Source: Candidatus Microgenomatus sp. (lineage in GTDB: Bacteria; Patescibacteriota; Microgenomatia; UBA8517). From it: a stretch of DNA of 44,289 nucleotides. Under the pieces are notes generated by a model. The model did not search any database and was not told where the DNA came from. It worked only from the letters and a program-made list of their open reading frames with translations. Below, one piece after another: positions 39,396-44,289 of the stretch. Location of the stretch: positions 39,742-84,030 of the forward strand of contig DYGT01000005.1 in the NCBI GenBank assembly GCA_020724555.1, written 5' to 3'. The first letter of the stretch is position 1. Each line of letters begins with the position of its first letter. The translations under genes were made by a program, and so were the position numbers.

Positions 39396-42383
39396 TTAAA
39401 AATTATCAATTTTCTTTGCAAAATCATCAAAATTATCAAACCAATACCTTTTATAATTTTCCAAAACTTCTGCTATGCCCCGCCTCGGTTTGAGTAATAG
39501 TTTTGTATTTATAGTAAATCCGTTGTATGAAAAATCCCGGCTTTGCTTTTGTTCGCCAATTTCAAATATCCTTGAATAGCCGTCAATTTTCCTGTATCCG
39601 TCTGCGTGCTCTGTCCCCTTTGGGTCAACAAACAGTATTAAATAGTCTTTATCCTTTTGCACCCAAAAGATGAAGTCAGGTTTGAAATTAGCGATGTTAT
39701 TTTCTTTAGGGCTAAAGTAAGGAATCAAAACCTCGTCTAGCGTTTGATCGAGTTTTGAAAACATCCACCAATCAAATTGCGTAAATACATTATCGGGTCT
39801 GACAAGATATTTTTCCAATTGCTCAATAAATTTTACTTCGCTATCAACATTGATAATATGATTGAGGTAGTCAATTTTTTCCGTTTCTGAAACTATCACT
39901 GGAAGGTAGTAATGATTAGCTAAATACTTGATTTTTAATCTGTCATACTCGACTTCAGGCTGAAAGTCTAATTCTAATTGCTTTAATGCTTGTTTGTATT
40001 CCCCCTTGTTTTTTGTTCTATCAAATTCTTCATCTATCTCTTCCTCCCGAACTTGCTTTTGGGGATAATTTTTTACTTTTCCAATTGCCTCTAATATTTT
40101 TTGATATTTTTCGCCATCACTAAACCTAACCTTTTTGAAATGCACGATTTCATTTTCCAACTCCTTGAATTTATCAAATTCTTTGCTTTTCACTCCGAAA
40201 TAGTCAAAAATTCGGTCGAGGATTAACTCTGGTTCAAAAAGTGATGCCTCATCTTTGCCAAGCGTGTAGTATCTATTTTTGTTTTTTTCTTCAAAACTTT
40301 CTTTTGCTTTCCTCAAAACCTTCACTTCGCAATCATATTTCGCCACAGCCACTTTGTCGCCCAAAAATTCGTAAAATTGCGAAGTTATATCAAAATCCTC
40401 GCGGCTGACAGAATATTTTTGGGGGGCTTGTTCTTCAGCAAAAATTCTCTCGGCGGTTTTATAAACCGGCACCAAAAGTGTATGTTTTTGCGCCTCGGGA
40501 TTCAAAATAAACGCTTCACCCAAATTTTTATCTTGTTTCTCTGCTTTTAGTGTTGCAATTATTTCCCTCAAGTTTTCAGCATTTGTACCAAAAACAAACA
40601 AGCTCTCAATCGGCAAAACCAGACTTTTTACTTTCTCAAATAATTGCTCTTTTACAACTTTAGCGTTGAGCAAATTTTGGAGCCGTTTCCGTAAGTTTTT
40701 TTGTGGCTCTATTCGGACACCCCTCCCAACCGATTGCAAAACGAATTTTTTAGCATCGCTTCCAACTCCGATATTCACAAACAAAAGCAAATTTGGCCGG
40801 TTAGAATCCCAACCCTCGTAAAAAGAACGGGAACCCATTAAAACATTTATGTCGGAATCATCGCGATTGATTGCCTTAAAATAACTTTCATTTTCAAAAC
40901 TTTCATTTATTTCGTATCCTTCAAGTTTGTCCTTCAGCCAGCCGGAAATGTCGCCGATCTTAATTAAAGCAAATGGCTTTTCAGCCGTCATTAATCTAAA
41001 AATCAATTCTTGCCGATTCCCAGGGATTTTCAAAACTTCAATCTTGCCCGGCGTATTTGCATTTAAAACATATTTCAAAATATCCTTATAACCTAATTTT
41101 GAAACCAAATCAGCATTGATGACGCACTCCAACTCCTCAAATACGAATTTAGGGTTATCGCGAAATTCTTGGACAAGTTCCTCTTTTGCTTTTTTTAGTA
41201 AATCCGCTCTAACATCATTTTTCGCAACCTTCTCCAATTCCCTAAAAAACAATTCTAGGTCAGATTGCTCCACATCCACAGAATTAACCAGAGTTAGAAG
41301 AAGTGGACGGTGGTATAGCGCCCCGTTAGATACAGAGTTATCTAACGGGGTAACTTTTCTGATTTTTTCAAAATACTTATTAATGTAAGTTAAAAGCAAA
41401 AGTGTCTTTAAAACGATTTTCTGTTTTTCTATTGGAGAAAAATCGCTTTGACTACGAAAAGCAGTAATTTCTGCCGACGATAGATAAATATGTTTACCAT
41501 AACCGTTTTCTACAAAATCAGCAAGATTATATCTAAAAGCACAGGTCGCAAAATCCCTTTTGTCAGTAAAGGTAGCGGAAAAATTAAACAAAAATCCATT
41601 TCTTGAAAGTATGGAGTATAAAATCTGCCGCTTGCTGTCTTCTTTGTCGCCTTTGTGGGCTTCGTCCAAAAGGATATACCACCGCCCGCCATTATCGTAA
41701 TTTTTAAAATTAACGATTTTTTCTTTGTGTTCGTCTGAAATCAAATCCGAACGATAGTAAAAAACGGTAATCTCGTTTTTGGCAAACGGCAAAGCGTTTT
41801 CGCGCTTCACACTTTCGTAATCCCGCAAATTTTTGAGATTTATCTTTGTATCAAAATTGAAGCTGTTAAACTCATCAACATGATTTTTGAATTGGTCCAA
41901 AAGGTCATCGCGATGAGCCAAAAAGAGGATATCTCGCGCCGGCAATTCTTTTTCAGCCATCAGTTTACCCAAAAGCTCAATCAGTTTAACGATAATCAGA
42001 GTTTTGCCTGAACCGGTCGCCATCCAAAAACTCATTCGGTTGATAAAATGAGCAAAGGAAATTTTATTATCAATAACTGGATAATCTTTATCGTATTCCA
42101 AAAGATACTTTGCAGTTTTGCTATCTTGCTTTTTCTTTAAGTCATAGTCAAAATCTTCTTTCAAACCATTAAGCTTGTAATGGTTAAACAACACTTTTTT
42201 ATCTTCATTTTCATCTTTGAAATACAAATGCAGCGCCTTCAGTGCATTTTTTAAGGCATTTTGCTGAAAATCAAAAAGCGTTTTGTCTCTTGAAAACTGT
42301 ATTACGTTAAACCCTTGCCATTTTATGGGCAGGTCTTCAGAAGAAATGTCATCAACGATGTTTTGTAAATATAATTTCGCCAT
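39396..42383 (-). CDS. res: Type III restriction enzyme, Res subunit (SF2 helicase-nuclease)
   Basis: A 995-residue protein. Helicase motifs are Walker A FWMATGSGKT (119-128), DEAH (240-243), SATF (motif III), GSRSFYEGWDS, and QSVGRGVRIEP (motif VI). A C-terminal PD-(D/E)XK nuclease is seen as FKPDFIFWV (Asp903) and LFVDPKG (Asp920, Lys922). It translocates or slides on DNA with ATP and cuts when two unmodified sites face each other, together with Mod. The Mod gene is immediately upstream (1 nt gap), so the two are co-expressed. All motifs are intact. Confidence 0.9.
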   Translation of the reverse strand: MAKLYLQNIVDDISSEDLPIKWQGFNVIQFSRDKTLFDFQQNALKNALKALHLYFKDENEDKKVLFNHYKLNGLKEDFDYDLKKKQDSKTAKYLLEYDKDYPVIDNKISFAHFINRMSFWMATGSGKTLIIVKLIELLGKLMAEKELPARDILFLAHRDDLLDQFKNHVDEFNSFNFDTKINLKNLRDYESVKRENALPFAKNEITVFYYRSDLISDEHKEKIVNFKNYDNGGRWYILLDEAHKGDKEDSKRQILYSILSRNGFLFNFSATFTDKRDFATCAFRYNLADFVENGYGKHIYLSSAEITAFRSQSDFSPIEKQKIVLKTLLLLTYINKYFEKIRKVTPLDNSVSNGALYHRPLLLTLVNSVDVEQSDLELFFRELEKVAKNDVRADLLKKAKEELVQEFRDNPKFVFEELECVINADLVSKLGYKDILKYVLNANTPGKIEVLKIPGNRQELIFRLMTAEKPFALIKIGDISGWLKDKLEGYEINESFENESYFKAINRDDSDINVLMGSRSFYEGWDSNRPNLLLFVNIGVGSDAKKFVLQSVGRGVRIEPQKNLRKRLQNLLNAKVVKEQLFEKVKSLVLPIESLFVFGTNAENLREIIATLKAEKQDKNLGEAFILNPEAQKHTLLVPVYKTAERIFAEEQAPQKYSVSREDFDITSQFYEFLGDKVAVAKYDCEVKVLRKAKESFEEKNKNRYYTLGKDEASLFEPELILDRIFDYFGVKSKEFDKFKELENEIVHFKKVRFSDGEKYQKILEAIGKVKNYPQKQVREEEIDEEFDRTKNKGEYKQALKQLELDFQPEVEYDRLKIKYLANHYYLPVIVSETEKIDYLNHIINVDSEVKFIEQLEKYLVRPDNVFTQFDWWMFSKLDQTLDEVLIPYFSPKENNIANFKPDFIFWVQKDKDYLILFVDPKGTEHADGYRKIDGYSRIFEIGEQKQSRDFSYNGFTINTKLLLKPRRGIAEVLENYKRYWFDNFDDFAKKIDNF

Positions 42384-42384
42384 G

Positions 42385-44289
42385 TTACTCCCACCAAATC
42401 AATGGTTTAATTAATTTATAATCTATGTTTTTTATATCAATAGGACTATCCATTCCTTCCAACCAAACTTTATCTTCTTCTATTTTCTTAATCCATTTAC
42501 CTGTAAGGTTAGACAAGGTTTCGGCAATGTCTATGTTGGGATAGATTTTTGCCAAATCAACTTTGACTTTATCTTTTTCATAATCAATCTCTATCGCTTC
42601 GAGCATTTTTTCATCTTTCATAAAGACATATTCCTGATACGGACTTCTGCCCGGCGCATTAAACAATTCTCCGTCTTCATATTTACAATTCGCCAGCGCC
42701 TCCTCATATTGCTCCAGTTCGTAATACTTGAAAAACCCCCCGCCTTGATATTCCTTGACTTCTTTTGAAATGCCTGATTTATCGTAAGCCAAAACCTTTT
42801 TCATTCTTGGCAAAACCACAGTCCAAAAATGCTCTCCCATTTCAACGCCAATCCATTTTCTACTGAGTTTATGGGCCACGGCTGTGGTGGTGCCAGAGCC
42901 AAGAAAGAAATCCATTATTATTGATTGTTCATTATATTCCATTCCATCAATTACTCTTTTTAGTAATATTTCTGAATTTTCAGTAGCAAAAAAAGTGTTA
43001 TGAGTTTCATAACTTTTTATATCAGTCCAATTTGTATCTAAAAGAAGTTCTGGCTCTTTAAGGTATTCTGGCATTCCTTTTATTTCGTTGCCCTGTGTAT
43101 CAGTATATTTTCTGCCAGGATTAATTCTTATCCATCCTAATTTTTCGTACTCAGTAATTTTTTGCTGCGATAATCCCCAATGTTGCCCTTTTGGAGGTAA
43201 CCAAGGCTTTCCAAAGAAATATCTCACTTGCAATTCATAAGTTTTTCTTTGTCCAGGCATATCAAGAGAGATCCATTGCCTATCCTCCTCCCTTATTTTC
43301 CGCTTTGCACCTTTAAACGCTATTTTATTTGTATTTTTTGCATAGAAAAAAATTGAATCAACTCCTGTTAAATACTGATTAGTTAGTCCTTTTGGAACAT
43401 AGCCCCTTTTAACGAAAATCTCATTTCTGAAATTTTTATCAAAAATCTCATCCATCAAGCATCTTACAATCCAGTTTCCATTGTAATCACATCTTACAAA
43501 AATACTTCCTTTTTCATTGAGGCAATCTCTGGCAATTCGCAATCTATTTTCAAGAAGCGTTGCCCAGTTGGCGTCTTTGTAGTTTGTGCGGTATAAAAAC
43601 TGGTCCGATGAATCCAAATTAAACGGCGGATCAATATATATTGTCTGCACTTTTTCTTTGAATTTCGGAAGGATTGTGTTTAGCGCCTGATAGTTTTCGC
43701 TTTTTATTAGCCAGCCGTCCAAAGATTTATCTAAATCTTCAAACTGGCTTAAAATCTCAAGCTCCAAATCCTTAAAATACTTTGTATCAATCGGCGCTTT
43801 GGGATTGTTTGGGTCTATGCCTAATTCTTTCCACTCTTTAACCTGCTCCGAAAAGTTTTTGTGTTTTTTGATTTTCTCGACGATTTTCTTATCGGCGATT
43901 CTATCCAGCGTAATCACATAGTTTGAATTTTTCACAAACTTCGGCTTGTTCCAGATTTTTACCAGCTCGTCTTCAAACTGCGAGATAAAATCAATAATCT
44001 TAAAGGCAATGTCTTTGAGGATTTGCAGTTGATTAACTCTGTCCGCACTCCATTCTTTTGCCCCTTCCCAAAAATACTGATAACTCCAGAGCTTAAATTG
44101 CTCCTGTAAAAATGCCTTGGCATTTTTGTTAATGAAGAAGTCAACCTCGCTTTGTTTTTCAAAAACCCTAAAAGCACGTTCCAGTTGTTCTTCGGTAATG
44201 ACAATGCCTTTTTTCTTTATCGCTTTTAGTATCTCGTCCTGTTTTGTTTTTGTACCCCTTTCTGAATATTGAACACTAAAAACAATCGT
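42385..44289 (-). CDS. mod: Type III DNA methyltransferase, Mod subunit, 5' end outside window
   Basis: A beta-class N6-adenine methyltransferase. TIYIDPPFNLD carries motif IV (DPPF) and IIMDFFLGSGTTTAVAHKLS carries motif I, in the circularly permuted order of the class. The frame is open without a stop from the TAA side to the right window edge, at least 634 residues. Starting it at the GTG at 43935 would discard 118 codons of protein-like sequence (FSVQYSERGTKTK, LERAFRVFEKQSEVDFFINK, WSYQYFWEGAKEW), so the true start is beyond 44289. The central part probably holds the target-recognition domain. It modifies the site that Res would cut. Confidence 0.9.
   Translation of the reverse strand, partial: TIVFSVQYSERGTKTKQDEILKAIKKKGIVITEEQLERAFRVFEKQSEVDFFINKNAKAFLQEQFKLWSYQYFWEGAKEWSADRVNQLQILKDIAFKIIDFISQFEDELVKIWNKPKFVKNSNYVITLDRIADKKIVEKIKKHKNFSEQVKEWKELGIDPNNPKAPIDTKYFKDLELEILSQFEDLDKSLDGWLIKSENYQALNTILPKFKEKVQTIYIDPPFNLDSSDQFLYRTNYKDANWATLLENRLRIARDCLNEKGSIFVRCDYNGNWIVRCLMDEIFDKNFRNEIFVKRGYVPKGLTNQYLTGVDSIFFYAKNTNKIAFKGAKRKIREEDRQWISLDMPGQRKTYELQVRYFFGKPWLPPKGQHWGLSQQKITEYEKLGWIRINPGRKYTDTQGNEIKGMPEYLKEPELLLDTNWTDIKSYETHNTFFATENSEILLKRVIDGMEYNEQSIIMDFFLGSGTTTAVAHKLSRKWIGVEMGEHFWTVVLPRMKKVLAYDKSGISKEVKEYQGGGFFKYYELEQYEEALANCKYEDGELFNAPGRSPYQEYVFMKDEKMLEAIEIDYEKDKVKVDLAKIYPNIDIAETLSNLTGKWIKKIEEDKVWLEGMDSPIDIKNIDYKLIKPLIWWE

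Noticed and set aside
43959-44204. 81-codon minus-strand frame at the right edge
   Set aside because: It overlaps the open Mod frame in another phase and has no protein-like character.
1-44289. Recoded TGA (glycine) as in Gracilibacteria
   Set aside because: TGA works as a stop in several well-defined genes and in ATGA overlaps; reading through it breaks protein ends.

Overview
The window looks like a chromosomal segment of an uncultivated, AT-rich, small-genome bacterium, most probably Candidate Phyla Radiation / Patescibacteria (Microgenomates-like). The reasons are the very short intergenic gaps, the many small single-domain proteins of unknown role, overlapping convergent 3' ends, and the near absence of biosynthetic genes. 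TGA is used as a stop (for example in ATGA start/stop overlaps), so the recoded Gracilibacteria/Absconditabacteria code does not apply. Taxonomy is inferred from style and is not proven. Many genes on both strands have a TATAAT-like box ending about 6 nt before the start codon, which predicts leaderless mRNAs; a few starts have strong Shine-Dalgarno sites instead.

Layout. 0-5.7 kb: a DUF302 protein (cut by the window edge), a secreted clan GH-A-like glycosidase, a SurA-N-like membrane-anchored chaperone, a glycine-zipper stress protein, an M50-like membrane protease, a DEDDy exonuclease, a phosphoribosyltransferase and a lysozyme-like transglycosylase. 5.7-14.2 kb: TypA/BipA, a GH15-like enzyme, a Cas4/AddB-like nuclease, a membrane-anchored HtrA-like protease, a metallo-beta-lactamase-fold protein, a HAD-like protein, and a fusion of a house-cleaning NTPase with a Nudix domain. 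14.3-22 kb: an ABC-2 export locus whose second permease gene is split in two by about 5 kb of foreign-looking DNA. That insert carries a tightly overlapping four-gene operon (CYTH-glycosyltransferase fusion, guanylate-kinase-like protein, transglutaminase-like protein, APH-like kinase) plus a GreA-like gene. This is the best candidate for an undescribed system.

22-32.4 kb: an accessory island of short, often independently promoted genes in both orientations. It holds four Nudix copies (one frameshifted, one truncated; a fifth Nudix domain lies at 13.3 kb), a GrpB-pyrophosphatase fusion, a histidine phosphatase, a broken HIT gene, a cupin, a second CYTH protein, paired zinc-ribbon paralogues, three RNA methyltransferase-like proteins, a nucleotidyltransferase and an HEXXH protein. 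The theme is hydrolysis and transfer of nucleotides and phosphates. A 166-bp duplicated segment and several broken genes show recent rearrangement.

32.4-37.8 kb: a conserved multi-pass membrane protein and a complete tetR-macA-macB(ATPase)-macB(permease) efflux operon with a palindromic TetR operator. 37.8-39.3 kb: a toxin-antitoxin pair and two small membrane-protein genes. The antitoxin and both membrane genes each carry a single-base frameshift, so this stretch is either decaying or suffers indel errors. 39.4-44.3 kb: a type III restriction-modification pair (Res, then Mod running off the right edge).
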